Assembly (NCBI GenBank): GCA_031761875.1
Contig: CP134492.1
Coordinates: forward strand, 1,984,001-2,048,000
Source of the DNA: Bacillaceae bacterium IKA-2
GTDB lineage: Bacteria; Bacillota; Bacilli; Bacillales; Anaerobacillaceae
Direction of reading: 5' to 3'
DNA length: 64,000 bases
Positions 35,993 to 44,818 of this stretch are shown here, piece after piece. Position 1 is the first letter of the stretch. The number at the start of each line of letters is the position of its first letter. A model generated the notes under the pieces. That model did no database searches. It was not told the origin of the DNA and saw only the letters and a program-made list of their open reading frames with translations. The translations under genes and the position numbers were made by a program.

Positions 35993-36226
35993 ATGTCAAT
36001 GACAGCAGATAAAGTATTAGATGCAAAGAATTTAGCTTGTCCAATGCCAATCGTCAAAACGAAAAAAGCAATGAATGATCTAGAAAGCGGTCAAGTATTA
36101 GAAATTCATGCAACAGACAAAGGAGCAAAAAATGACCTTACAGCTTGGGCAAAAGCAACTGGTCATGAATTAGTCGCTGACTCTGAAGAAAATGACATCT
36201 TTAAATTTTGGATTAAAAAAGGTTAA
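35993..36226 (+). CDS. TusA-family sulfur carrier protein, cassette 3
   Basis: A 77-residue protein identical to the cassette 2 TusA, with the Cys in LACPMPIVKTKK. CAGGAGTGA precedes the ATG. It closes the duplicated cassette, and a terminator follows 40 bases on, whereas cassette 2 has only a palindromic repeat after its tusA, so read-through from cassette 2 into 3 is possible. Confidence 0.92.
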   Translation: MSMTADKVLDAKNLACPMPIVKTKKAMNDLESGQVLEIHATDKGAKNDLTAWAKATGHELVADSEENDIFKFWIKKG

Positions 36227-36264
36227 CAAAACAATAAAGATTTTTAAATAAATAGTAAGTTTTT

Positions 36265-36295
36265 AAAAAGAGCTGGTAACTCAGCTCTTTTTTTG
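36265..36295 (+). terminator. Rho-independent terminator after sulfur island
   Basis: AAAAGAGCTG, loop GTAACT, CAGCTCTTTTTTT. Confidence 0.9.
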
Positions 36296-36433
36296 TTGTC
36301 AAAAGACATGTTAAGTAAATATAACAGCTAATAGTTTATTTTTTTATTTATATAGGTTTTAACATGGTTAAACGAAAATAATCAGGAAACCATAAAAACA
36401 TAGCCAATTAACTTTTTAAAGGAGGAAACAACA

Positions 36434-36556
36434 ATGAAAAAAGAACTTGAACAAGCTGTTCAACACGCTAATGAAACAAATCCTAGCTCTCGTTCTGGGG
36501 GGAAACCCAGTACATCGAAAAAAACAAAAATGAAAAAAACGAACAAACACTCTTAG
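36434..36556 (+). CDS. Small basic hypothetical protein, 40 aa
   Basis: An ORF of 40 codons preceded by AAAGGAGGAAACAACA, a near-perfect ribosome site, which argues it is real. The N-terminal half is helical (KKELEQAVQHANETN), the C-terminal half is Ser/Lys-rich and basic (SKKTKMKKTNKHS). Size and composition recall minor small acid-soluble spore proteins or other sporulation peptides, but I find no specific motif. It stands alone between the sulfur island and the opuC-like operon. Confidence 0.6.
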   Translation: MKKELEQAVQHANETNPSSRSGGKPSTSKKTKMKKTNKHS

Positions 36557-36714
36557 TAGTAATAGTGGTATTAAGGTCACGACAGATAAGTTTTTATTGT
36601 CAGAAATTTCCCTTTTATTCGACAATATGACACTATAAAGTTACATTTTTTGTCGAATGTGGTATACTTATGAAATGAATATGATTATAAGAAGAATTAG
36701 GAAAGGGAGAAAAT

Positions 36715-37860
36715 ATGATTGAGTTTAAGAACATAACGAAAACTTATGAAGATGGTTTTCAGGCCCTTAAAAAAATTAACTTGCATGTAAGGGAAGGTGA
36801 ACTTATCGTGTTAATCGGTCCTTCGGGTTGTGGAAAAACAACAACGATGAGGATGGTTAATCGGATGATTGATCCTTCCGAAGGAGAAATTTTTATTAAT
36901 GGTGAGAATATATTAGAAAAAAACCCTGTTCTGCTACGCCGTAACATCGGTTATGTTATTCAACAAATAGGTTTGCTTTCGCATATGACGATTGAAGAGA
37001 ATATAGCGATTGTGCCTAAGTTAAAAAAATGGAATAAAGAAAGATATGCTGCACGTGTTGATGAATTATTAAACTTAGTTGGAATGGATCCCGCTACTTT
37101 TAAGAAACGTTACCCTGCTGAATTATCTGGGGGCCAGCAACAACGTATTGGGGTTATCAGAGCATTAGCCGCCGATCCACCTGTTATCTTAATGGACGAG
37201 CCTTTTAGTGCGTTGGATCCAATAAGTAGAGAGCAGCTACAAGATGAATTAGTTCGCCTTCAAGATGAGATTAAGAAAACAATCGTTTTTGTTACACACG
37301 ATATGGATGAAGCGATTAAAATTGCTACTCGTATTGCCATTATGCGCGACGGTGAGATAGTCCAAGTCGATACTCCAGATAGAATACTTCGTCATCCGAA
37401 AGACGATTTTGTTCGGGATTTTATCGGGAAAGAGCGTTTGAATAAAGAGTTAGGCGCTCAGCCTACTGCTATTGACTTGATGTTAAATAAAGCTATTACT
37501 GCAAAGCCGACAAGGGGTTTAGCAGAAGCATTCAATTTGATGAAAAAAAATGCAGTTGACCAACTTTATATTTCTAGTATTCATCATCAATTGCTAGGGA
37601 TTGTTTCATTAGAGGAAGTGAAGAGCAATTATAAAGACGAGGACAAAGTTCTTCAGGACATCATGCAAACAGCGCTAATAAAAGTCGATCCTGATACATC
37701 AATGGCTGAAGTCGCAGAGCTTTTTACTACCAAAGATATACGAACTTTACCAGTTGTCGACAAAGATATCTTAAAAGGTATCATTACACGCTCAAGTATG
37801 ATTCGTGGAATTGCAGAGTGGGAGCAGCAAGAGGAGGTGGCCAATAATGACACTACTTGA
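36715..37860 (+). CDS. Osmoprotectant ABC transporter ATP-binding protein, OpuCA-like
   Basis: A 381-residue ATPase with Walker A GPSGCGKTT, signature LSGGQQQRIG, Walker B VILMDEPFSALD and switch His in VTHDMDEA, plus two C-terminal CBS domains (about residues 255-370) as in OpuCA, where they sense ionic strength. The system imports quaternary ammonium osmolytes such as glycine betaine, carnitine or choline. AGGAAAGGGAG lies before the ATG. The permease start overlaps this gene by 14 bases. Confidence 0.92.
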   Translation: MIEFKNITKTYEDGFQALKKINLHVREGELIVLIGPSGCGKTTTMRMVNRMIDPSEGEIFINGENILEKNPVLLRRNIGYVIQQIGLLSHMTIEENIAIVPKLKKWNKERYAARVDELLNLVGMDPATFKKRYPAELSGGQQQRIGVIRALAADPPVILMDEPFSALDPISREQLQDELVRLQDEIKKTIVFVTHDMDEAIKIATRIAIMRDGEIVQVDTPDRILRHPKDDFVRDFIGKERLNKELGAQPTAIDLMLNKAITAKPTRGLAEAFNLMKKNAVDQLYISSIHHQLLGIVSLEEVKSNYKDEDKVLQDIMQTALIKVDPDTSMAEVAELFTTKDIRTLPVVDKDILKGIITRSSMIRGIAEWEQQEEVANNDTT

Positions 37861-38485
37861 AGTTTTCGTTCAGAGATGGGACTTGTTAAAAGTTGCTTTT
37901 ATTGATCATATGTTTTTAGTTTTTGTTGCAATGGCCTTTGCGACAGTAATATCAGTTTCGTTAGGAATTATTTTAAGTAGTGCTAGAAAATTTGCTGAAT
38001 TTATTATTGGAATCACCGCAGTTTTACAAACAATACCTAGCTTAGCGTTACTTGGCTTTATGATTCCATTAGTTGGGATTGGAAAGACAAATGCAATTAT
38101 TGCTTTAACAGCCTATGCGTTACTGCCAATCTTACGGAATACATATACCGGAATAGTTGAAGTAGATTCGGCAGCTGTCGAAGCAGGTAAAGGAATGGGC
38201 ATGACCCGAGGTCAAATCCTCCGTAAAATAGAATTACCATTAGCTTTACCAATCATTATGGCAGGAATTCGAACCGCTACTGTTATTACGATTGGTGTAG
38301 CAACATTAGCAACTTTTGTTGGTGCAGGCGGCCTTGGGGATTTAATTATGCGTGGTATCCAAATGCAAAACACAAATTTAATTCTTGTTGGTGCTATTCC
38401 TGCAGCATTACTAGCACTTTCGAGTGACTTTATTTTAAAACGAATTGAGAAAGCTGCAACACCACAAGGACTTAAAAAAACATAA
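37847..38485 (+). CDS. Osmoprotectant ABC transporter permease, OpuCB-like
   Basis: A 212-residue inner-membrane permease with about five helices and the EAA-like loop EAGKGMGMTRGQILRKIELPLALPIIMAGIRTA (read in parts). TIPSLALLGFMIPLVGIG is the family hallmark. ATG 37847 follows GAGGAGGTGG, inside the end of the ATPase gene. OpuC operons normally have two permeases (B and D); only one is present here, so it probably works as a homodimer. Confidence 0.9.
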   Translation: MTLLEVFVQRWDLLKVAFIDHMFLVFVAMAFATVISVSLGIILSSARKFAEFIIGITAVLQTIPSLALLGFMIPLVGIGKTNAIIALTAYALLPILRNTYTGIVEVDSAAVEAGKGMGMTRGQILRKIELPLALPIIMAGIRTATVITIGVATLATFVGAGGLGDLIMRGIQMQNTNLILVGAIPAALLALSSDFILKRIEKAATPQGLKKT

Positions 38486-38510
38486 ACTAGCTTTAGAAAG
38501 GATTTTATTA

Positions 38511-39410
38511 ATGAAAAAATTATCAATAATTTTTATCGGATTACTATTTATTTTGTCAGCGTGTGGTCAAGGTACGGGTGACGACGAAATTGTTATTTCA
38601 GTATCGGGGAAATCATATACGGAGCAAATCCTGTTAACTCATATTATGTCAATTGCATTAGAAGAAAATACTGATTTGACAATTAACTCAAGACCTGATA
38701 CTGGTGCAACAGACATACTTCATCCAGCGATTCAACAGGGTGAAATTGATATATATGCTGAATATACTGGCACTGCTTATATGATTGTTATGGATCAAGA
38801 GCTAGACACAACGGATCCTGATGTCATCTATGACCGTGTAAAAGAATACTATCAAGAAGAATTTGATATTACCTGGTTAGACCCATACCATTTTAATAAT
38901 ACTTACGCAATTGCAGTTAATAGGAATACTGCTGAAGAATTAGGGTTAAAAACTGTTACAGATCTTGTCGAACACGCTTCAGAAATGACGCTTGGTTCCG
39001 ACTTTGATTTTTTAGAAAGATCAGATGGATTAACGAACTTTAATGCTAAATATGGCATTCAAGAATGGGGACGAAATGTTGGAATGGATCCTGGTTTGAT
39101 GTATGCAGCAATTAAAGAAGAAGAAGTTGATGCAATTACTGCCTACGCAACTGATGGAAGAATTCCGAGATTTGATTTAGTCTTATTAGAAGATGATCAA
39201 CAATATTTCCCACCATATTTTGCTGCACCAATTATTAGAAATGAAGTTTTAGAAGCTCACCCTGAAATTGCAGACGTTTTAAATCAAGTTTCTCCTCACT
39301 TAACAATGGAGACAATGGCAGAGCTTAATTCCAAAGTCGATATCGACGGAGATCTTGAATCAAAAGTAGCCAGAGAGTTCTTAATTGAAATTGGTCTGAT
39401 TGAGAACTAA
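38511..39410 (+). CDS. Osmoprotectant-binding lipoprotein, OpuCC/OsmF-like
   Basis: A 299-residue substrate-binding lipoprotein. The signal peptide MKKLSIIFIGLLFILSAC ends in the lipobox LSAC; the mature part has SGKSYTEQILLTHIM and RPDTGATDILHPAIQQGEIDIYAEYTGTAY, typical of QAT-family betaine/carnitine binding proteins. GAAAGGA lies before ATG 38511; longer in-frame starts run into the permease gene. Third gene of the operon, followed by a terminator. Confidence 0.92.
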   Translation: MKKLSIIFIGLLFILSACGQGTGDDEIVISVSGKSYTEQILLTHIMSIALEENTDLTINSRPDTGATDILHPAIQQGEIDIYAEYTGTAYMIVMDQELDTTDPDVIYDRVKEYYQEEFDITWLDPYHFNNTYAIAVNRNTAEELGLKTVTDLVEHASEMTLGSDFDFLERSDGLTNFNAKYGIQEWGRNVGMDPGLMYAAIKEEEVDAITAYATDGRIPRFDLVLLEDDQQYFPPYFAAPIIRNEVLEAHPEIADVLNQVSPHLTMETMAELNSKVDIDGDLESKVAREFLIEIGLIEN

Positions 39411-39422
39411 ATTTATCTAAAT

Positions 39423-39478
39423 AAAAAGGTTGATTCAGATGGTCAGAACTCGTGACTATCTGTATCAACCTTTTTTTA
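39423..39478 (+). terminator. Rho-independent terminator after opuC-like operon
   Basis: AAAAGGTTGAT pairs with ATCAACCTTTTTTT, with an inner CAGATGGTCA/TGACTATCTG stem. Confidence 0.9.
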
Positions 39479-39493
39479 AATTTTAAGTTAATT

Positions 39494-39508
39494 GAATGAA
39501 TTTCATTC
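39494..39508. repeat. Fused outer arms of the palindromic repeat (possible remnant)
   Basis: GAATGAATTTCATTC inside a longer near-palindrome (TTAATTGAATGAATTTCATTC...). It looks like the two outer arms joined without the middle, which would be the footprint of a lost copy; chance is not excluded. Confidence 0.35.
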
Positions 39509-39650
39509 AATTAAACATTGACTAAAAAACTGAAATCAATAAAATTGTCTTAAAAACAGTTTCCAAGAAAATTTACCACTATAATTTTCTTGGTGGTAAA
39601 CTTGAAATGATTAAAAGTTCACATTTATTAAATAGGAGGTTTGATTACAA

Positions 39651-40367
39651 ATGAAATATGCATTTATATCAGATATACATGGAAATGCAGTGGCTCTTGA
39701 GGCAGTCTTGGATGATATAAAAAAGCAAGCAGTAGACAAAATTGTCGTGTTAGGTGATTTATGCTATCGGGGACCTGAACCAAAGAAATCGATTGATTTA
39801 GTTCGTTCTTTAAATACGGAAGTTATCAAAGGAAATGCTGATGAGTGGATTATCCGAGGTGTCCAATCAGGAGAAGTACCAGATAGTGCATTAGATGTCA
39901 TGAACAAAGAACGTGATTGGGCCTTAGCTCATTTAGAAGCTGGTGATATTGACTATTTAGCAAGCTTACCAACGTCACATTTTTATAAAACTGGAGAAGT
40001 AAACATTCATGTATTTCATGCAACTCCAGACAGTCTATTTGAAATTATTCAACCAGATGCGGAAGATGATTTGCTTGAAAAAAAGCTAATGGTCGAAGAT
40101 GCTCAAATATTTGTGTATGGTCATATCCATATTCCTTATATAAGGTATCTAAAAGGGAAGGTTATTATTAATACAGGAAGTGTTGGTTTACCATTCGACG
40201 GACTACCAAAAGCAGCTTATGCGATTGTTGATGTTCAGTCAAATCGCATCCAAACTTCAATTGAAAGAGTAGATTATAATAAAGAAACAGTTAGTAACCT
40301 CTACAACAAAGGAAATTACCCAAACTCAGAGATGATGATCAATATTATAAAAAATGGCATGAAGTAA
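39651..40367 (+). CDS. Metallophosphoesterase (calcineurin-like)
   Basis: A 238-residue dimetal phosphoesterase. Motifs are in order: SDIHGN near residues 7-12, GDLCYRGPEP, KGNADEW, and GHIHIPYIR. Related proteins are YfcE/PrpE-like phosphatases, but substrate is unknown. TAGGAGG precedes the ATG. Diaminopropionate ammonia-lyase follows after 56 bases. Confidence 0.9.
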   Translation: MKYAFISDIHGNAVALEAVLDDIKKQAVDKIVVLGDLCYRGPEPKKSIDLVRSLNTEVIKGNADEWIIRGVQSGEVPDSALDVMNKERDWALAHLEAGDIDYLASLPTSHFYKTGEVNIHVFHATPDSLFEIIQPDAEDDLLEKKLMVEDAQIFVYGHIHIPYIRYLKGKVIINTGSVGLPFDGLPKAAYAIVDVQSNRIQTSIERVDYNKETVSNLYNKGNYPNSEMMINIIKNGMK

Positions 40368-40423
40368 TATGGCTACAGGCGGTCCGATTGAGATAGAAAA
40401 CCCTGGATTTTTAAATAGGAGGG

Positions 40424-41656
40424 GTGGGAGTTATCAAACAGTCATTGCAAACAGATATAAAGTGGGTAAAAAATAGATTTTATTGCTCAGAACACAATCA
40501 TGAAGAGCTTTCTGTTTTTCAAAAGGAAAAGATCGTTAAAGTTCATGAATTTCAAAAATCACATCAATCTTTTACGGTGACACCTTTACATCGTTTGAAA
40601 AATTTAGCTGATTTTTTAGATGTTGGAGAAATACGAGTAAAGGATGAATCATTTAGATTTGGATTAAATGCCTTTAAAGTGATGGGTGGTATTTACGCGA
40701 TCGCTAAGTACTTAGCAGACAGCTTAGGGAAAGACATCGAAGAATTATCATTTGATAGTTTAAAGAATCACAAGGAACAATTAGGTGACCTGACATTTAT
40801 CTCTGCTACCGATGGAAACCACGGACGCGGTGTCGCATGGGCCGCAAGAGAACTTGGACATAAATCAATCATCTATATGCCTAAAGGATCATCCCCCCAC
40901 CGGCTCGAAGCGATCCGTGCGGAAGGCGCTAAAGCTGATATTACCGAATTAAACTATGATGATTCTGTGAGAATGTGCGCAAAACTGAGGGAAGAAAACG
41001 GCTGGATTATGGTACAAGACACCGCATGGGAAGGCTATGACGAAATCCCCCTTTGGATTATGCAAGGTTATGGGGCGATGGCAAAAGAAATTGTTGAACA
41101 GCTAGAAGCTGAAGCGGGCCCGCAGCCAACACATATATTTTTACAAGCTGGGGTTGGTTCGTTTGCGGGAGCAATTGCAGCCTATATGGTGGAGTATTAT
41201 CGGGATAATCCGCCAGTGATTGTCGTTGTAGAGTCAGATCAGGCCGATTGTTATTTCAGGTCCTTTTCGAGCGAACAAGGGAAATTGACAACGGTAACAG
41301 GGGATATGGATACGATTATGGCTGGACTTGCCTGTGGGGAACCTAATACGAGGGCGTTTCGAATTTTACGTCAATACGCAACGGCGACCTTTTCATGTGA
41401 TGATAAAATTGCTGCTTTAGGTATGCGGATTTACGGTAATCCTATAAAGGGTGACCCGTCTGTAATTTCTGGTGAATCTGGTGCCGTCACCCTTGGACTG
41501 CTTCATGAACTTCGGAACAATAATTTCTATTCAACGATAAGTGACGAACTTTCATTAGATAGTAACTCCAATGTGATTCTCATCAATACAGAGGGAGATA
41601 CAGACCCATACGATTATAGGGAGATCGTATGGAAGGGAAATAAAGCTAATCTTTAA
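40424..41656 (+). CDS. dpaL: Diaminopropionate ammonia-lyase
   Basis: A 410-residue PLP enzyme that converts 2,3-diaminopropionate to pyruvate and two ammonia. The PLP lysine is in RFGLNAFKVMGG (Lys85), the substrate loop is TDGNHGRGVAWAA, and GLACGEPN and SGESGAVTLGL are conserved. Size fits YgeX/DpaL. The apparent start is a GTG only about 2 bases after AGGAGGG, which is very close; a nearby non-standard start cannot be excluded. A terminator follows. Confidence 0.92.
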   Translation: MGVIKQSLQTDIKWVKNRFYCSEHNHEELSVFQKEKIVKVHEFQKSHQSFTVTPLHRLKNLADFLDVGEIRVKDESFRFGLNAFKVMGGIYAIAKYLADSLGKDIEELSFDSLKNHKEQLGDLTFISATDGNHGRGVAWAARELGHKSIIYMPKGSSPHRLEAIRAEGAKADITELNYDDSVRMCAKLREENGWIMVQDTAWEGYDEIPLWIMQGYGAMAKEIVEQLEAEAGPQPTHIFLQAGVGSFAGAIAAYMVEYYRDNPPVIVVVESDQADCYFRSFSSEQGKLTTVTGDMDTIMAGLACGEPNTRAFRILRQYATATFSCDDKIAALGMRIYGNPIKGDPSVISGESGAVTLGLLHELRNNNFYSTISDELSLDSNSNVILINTEGDTDPYDYREIVWKGNKANL

Positions 41657-41724
41657 TCAATGGTCCGATTAATTTTGATAAGTAATAAATATGTTAAGAG
41701 TAGGTTTTCGTCATAACAACAATA

Positions 41725-41778
41725 AAAAATGCCAGGTGGTGTAATCCGAAAGCGGGAAACATCACTTGGCATTTTTTT
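41725..41778. terminator. Bidirectional rho-independent terminator
   Basis: AAAAAATGCCAGGTGGTG pairs with CATCACTTGGCATTTTTT. A-rich and T-rich flanks suit both dpaL and the convergent ric gene. Confidence 0.9.
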
Positions 41779-41845
41779 AGATAGACATAAAGGTTAATTA
41801 TGATGATCAAAATTCCTGACTATGTGAATTAACCTCTTTTAATAG

Positions 41846-42547
41846 TTAAGCCGACATTAAACGTTTGAATAGGATATTGTTTTCTAGGTGAACGTGCTCG
41901 TGAGTCATTGTTTCAAATTCCTCTAGTTTTAAATATGTTAATGTATACGTGTTGCATGCTCCTGGTGGTAGCTGATAATCACTTGTCACTTCACGTAACG
42001 TTTTAAGTAGATCGCCAACAGCTTCGTGCTCGGTTTCTAATTTGTTAATTTCATCTATTGCTTTATCAAGTTCAGCTTTTGAAGATTTTTCTTCATAAGC
42101 AACAACATGAGGGAAAACGTCACGTTCTTCATCTATTAAATGTTGTTCCATTTCAGACTTTAGTTTAGAGAATGTTTGGAAAACATCTCGTAAGTGTGGA
42201 TGGCTGTCACCATGAACACGATATACTTTTGTTACAAAAGCATTTAGTTCTGTCAGTACTTCACTAGTGTAAACATGATATTTATTTACGATATGATCAA
42301 CTAATTGAGCTAGCGGTGCTTCTTCCCAATTTACATCATCAATTCGATTACTACTAACATATAATTCGTTTAGTCTCGTGATAATTTCTGCTTCATTCAA
42401 GTTTTTCTCTTGAAGCACTTCGCCTATTGGACGGTCGCCACCACAACAAAAATCAATTTTATATTCCTTGAAAACCTTACTTGCAGCAGGAAGCTTTGTT
42501 ACTATATCACCAGTCTTTGTAGCATTAGTAAAGATTGTCTCATTCAT
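41846..42547 (-). CDS. ric: Iron-sulfur cluster repair di-iron protein, ScdA/RIC/YtfE family
   Basis: A 233-residue protein that repairs Fe-S clusters after nitric-oxide or oxidative damage. The N-terminal ScdA domain carries KIDFCCGGDRPIGEV; the C-terminal hemerythrin-like domain has metal-ligand histidines and glutamates in DHIVNKYHVY, DSHPHL, HLIDEERDVFP and HEHVHLEN. AAGGGGTTGG lies before ATG 42547; a longer reading to 42721 adds a hydrophobic stretch unlike the family. Useful in an organism facing nitrosative stress. Confidence 0.93.
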   Translation of the reverse strand: MNETIFTNATKTGDIVTKLPAASKVFKEYKIDFCCGGDRPIGEVLQEKNLNEAEIITRLNELYVSSNRIDDVNWEEAPLAQLVDHIVNKYHVYTSEVLTELNAFVTKVYRVHGDSHPHLRDVFQTFSKLKSEMEQHLIDEERDVFPHVVAYEEKSSKAELDKAIDEINKLETEHEAVGDLLKTLREVTSDYQLPPGACNTYTLTYLKLEEFETMTHEHVHLENNILFKRLMSA

Positions 42548-42823
42548 TTTTTTCCAACCCCTTTTATTAGTATAGTCAAAGTATACCCTCATAAATAATG
42601 TAGCAATAGGACAATTGTCACAATGGCAAAAATAAAAAAATAAATTTAAAACTATCGTTTCAATTAAAATAAACCAAAAAGGAATCAGTATTATCAATGG
42701 TAATTGAGCGTTTGTTGCCATGATATGAATTTTTATTTTATAAGAGTTTTAATTGTGATATAATGATTACTTTGAATGAATAAATCAAGATACATTGATG
42801 TTGTAAGAAAAGGAGAATAAAGG

Positions 42824-43645
42824 ATGCTAACACGGGAACAAAGAATTCAACTGCACGGCTTTAATAATCTAACAAAATCTTTAAGCTTCAATATGTATGA
42901 TATCTGTTATACAAAAACAAAAGCGGAACGAGAAGCTTATATAGAGTATATTGATGAACAATACAATGCAGACAGATTAACGAAAATTCTAGAGGATGTT
43001 ACGAGCATCATTGGTGCCCATGTATTAAATGTTGCCAAACAAGATTATGAACCTCAAGGCGCAAGTGTAACGATATTAGTTTCTGAGGGGCCTGTAAATA
43101 ATGCTCCTGGTGGCTTTTTTAAAGAAACACCTGGTCCGTTACCAGAAAGTGTTGTTGCGCATTTGAATAAAAGCCATATTACTGTCCATACTTACCCTGA
43201 ATACCATCCAGATGAGGGAATCAGTACATTTCGTGCTGATATTGATGTTTCTACTTGTGGAGAAATATCGCCACTTAAGGCTCTAAATTATCTTATCCAT
43301 TCGTTTGACACAGATATTATGACGATGGACTATCGAGTTCGTGGTTTTACGAGAGATATTAGTGGTCACAAGCTATTTATTGACCATGACATTAATTCAA
43401 TTCAAAACTACATCCCTGACGAAGTGAAAAGTCTATTTGATATGATAGACGTAAATATTTACCAAGAAAATATTTTCCATACAAAGTGCAAATTAAAAAA
43501 GTTCGATTTAAACAATTATTTGTTTGGTTACAAAAAGGATCGATTAACTGTCGAAGAACAAGTAGAAATTACGGCACGATTAAAACTAGAGATGGATGAA
43601 TTATATTACGGGAGAAATATTGTCAATCGGATGGGGCAAGAATAA
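42824..43645 (+). CDS. speD: S-adenosylmethionine decarboxylase proenzyme, long (E. coli) type
   Basis: A 273-residue pyruvoyl enzyme making decarboxylated SAM for spermidine synthesis. Self-cleavage should occur at Lys116-Ser117 in [13 protein letters not shown], with the catalytic Cys in [14 protein letters not shown]. This is the long class found in E. coli, not the short (about 125 residue) class of B. subtilis. GAGAATAAAGG precedes the ATG. No speE is adjacent. Confidence 0.92.
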   Translation: MLTREQRIQLHGFNNLTKSLSFNMYDICYTKTKAEREAYIEYIDEQYNADRLTKILEDVTSIIGAHVLNVAKQDYEPQGASVTILVSEGPVNNAPGGFFKETPGPLPESVVAHLNKSHITVHTYPEYHPDEGISTFRADIDVSTCGEISPLKALNYLIHSFDTDIMTMDYRVRGFTRDISGHKLFIDHDINSIQNYIPDEVKSLFDMIDVNIYQENIFHTKCKLKKFDLNNYLFGYKKDRLTVEEQVEITARLKLEMDELYYGRNIVNRMGQE

Positions 43646-43742
43646 GGAAAGTTTAATCTGACCTATACGGACAATAAAGTTATCGTGGCATGAATGTAGT
43701 GTAGTTCGATTTCAAAAACTGTTATCTGTATAAATAATAGTA

Positions 43743-43786
43743 AAAGTAGGGGGATGGATCATCCAAACCCCTACTTTGTGCTTTTA
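43743..43786. terminator. Rho-independent terminator between speD and ddh
   Basis: AAAGTAGGGG pairs with CCCCTACTTT around GGATGGATCATCCAAA-type loop sequence; it lies between convergent genes. Confidence 0.8.
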
Positions 43787-43811
43787 TTTGTCTAGCTTTG
43801 AAGCTTTGCTT

Positions 43812-44786
43812 CTATAACAGTTCTTTTCGTAGTTCGGCTGGTGATTTTGGTGATAAGTAACCAAACGGAATATCAAATACTGTTTTTACGCCAGAGAAAC
43901 CTTCTTTAGAAAATTTAAAAGTAGCTCTAGCATAAGCGATCATGACACTCGCTGTAAACTCAGGATTGCTTTCTAATGCTAGACTAAATTCGATAATTTG
44001 TTTATTATTTTCACCAGTCTTACCACTTCTAAGGACATGTCCACCATGCGGCATGGCTGAATGATCTGCTTTAAATTCTGCTTCTGTAAGAAATTGTACT
44101 TTTGTTTCGTAATCGGCAAAATAGTTAGGCATTGTAACAATATCATTTTTGATTTTCGCTAAGTCTGCTCCTGGTTTTGCAACAACATAGCAATCTCTTA
44201 AATGCTTCTCTTTTGTAGATAGCTCTGGTTCTTCACCATTTCGAACTTTGTTAACGGCTGCTTCGATAGGAAGTGTATATTGAGCAGCGAATAAGACACC
44301 ATCAACGCGACGAATTGCATCAGAATGACCTTGACTAACTCCTTTTCCCCAAAAAGTATATTCCTTGCCTTCTGGAAGAATTGCCTGTGCTAACAAGCGA
44401 TTAAGTGAAAAAAGTCCTGGATCCCAGCCAGTCGAAATGACACAGGCATTTCCGTTAGTTTTTGCAGCTGTTTCTACACTTTCAAAGTACTCAGGAATTT
44501 TTGCGTGAGTATCATAGCTATCAACGATATTAAACATTGCAGCAATTTGTGGGCCTTGTTCCGGTAAATCAGTTGCCGAACCGCCACATAATATCATGAC
44601 ATCAACTTTCCCTTTATATTGTTCAATTTCAGAAATATGTATCATATTTTTTTCTGTTGAAATTCTATCAGGTTGACGTCTAGTAAAAATTCCGACTAGC
44701 TCCATGTCAGGATTTTGCTTAATGCCTTTTTCAACGCCGCGTCCTAAATTTCCATAACCGACTATACCTACTTTAATCTTTTCCAT
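43812..44786 (-). CDS. ddh: meso-Diaminopimelate D-dehydrogenase
   Basis: A 324-residue NADPH enzyme that makes meso-diaminopimelate from tetrahydrodipicolinate in one step, for lysine and peptidoglycan. The Rossmann motif GIVGYGNLGRGVEKGI is at residues 8-23; STGWDPGLFSLNR and GKGVSQGHSDAIRRVDGV are family blocks. ATG 44786 has GGAGGT 8 bases upstream. Ddh is patchily distributed among bacilli. It is monocistronic, with palindromic repeat copy 6 upstream. Confidence 0.95.
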   Translation of the reverse strand: MEKIKVGIVGYGNLGRGVEKGIKQNPDMELVGIFTRRQPDRISTEKNMIHISEIEQYKGKVDVMILCGGSATDLPEQGPQIAAMFNIVDSYDTHAKIPEYFESVETAAKTNGNACVISTGWDPGLFSLNRLLAQAILPEGKEYTFWGKGVSQGHSDAIRRVDGVLFAAQYTLPIEAAVNKVRNGEEPELSTKEKHLRDCYVVAKPGADLAKIKNDIVTMPNYFADYETKVQFLTEAEFKADHSAMPHGGHVLRSGKTGENNKQIIEFSLALESNPEFTASVMIAYARATFKFSKEGFSGVKTVFDIPFGYLSPKSPAELRKELL

Positions 44787-44818
44787 TGGTATTACCTCCA
44801 AATTTTAATGTAAATAAT

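Larger units (their letters stand above)
30191..36226 (+). repeat. Tandem duplication of a 3-kb sulfane-sulfur cassette
   Basis: Unit 2 (30191-33240) and unit 3 (33241-36226) are direct repeats: each has a palindromic repeat, the same promoter, two operator-like sites, a dsrE-like gene, a TusA-rhodanese gene, a rhodanese-dioxygenase gene and a tusA gene. The encoded DsrE proteins and the TusA proteins are identical, the 380-residue fusions differ at only a few positions. Differences cluster in spacers: unit 2 has about 75 extra bases before its TusA-rhodanese gene, and the dioxygenase-tusA spacers are unrelated. Confidence 0.92.

Noticed and set aside
24789-36226. TusA and rhodanese genes as further selenoproteins
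   Set aside because: All active-site positions are encoded by Cys codons; no in-frame TGA was found in these genes.
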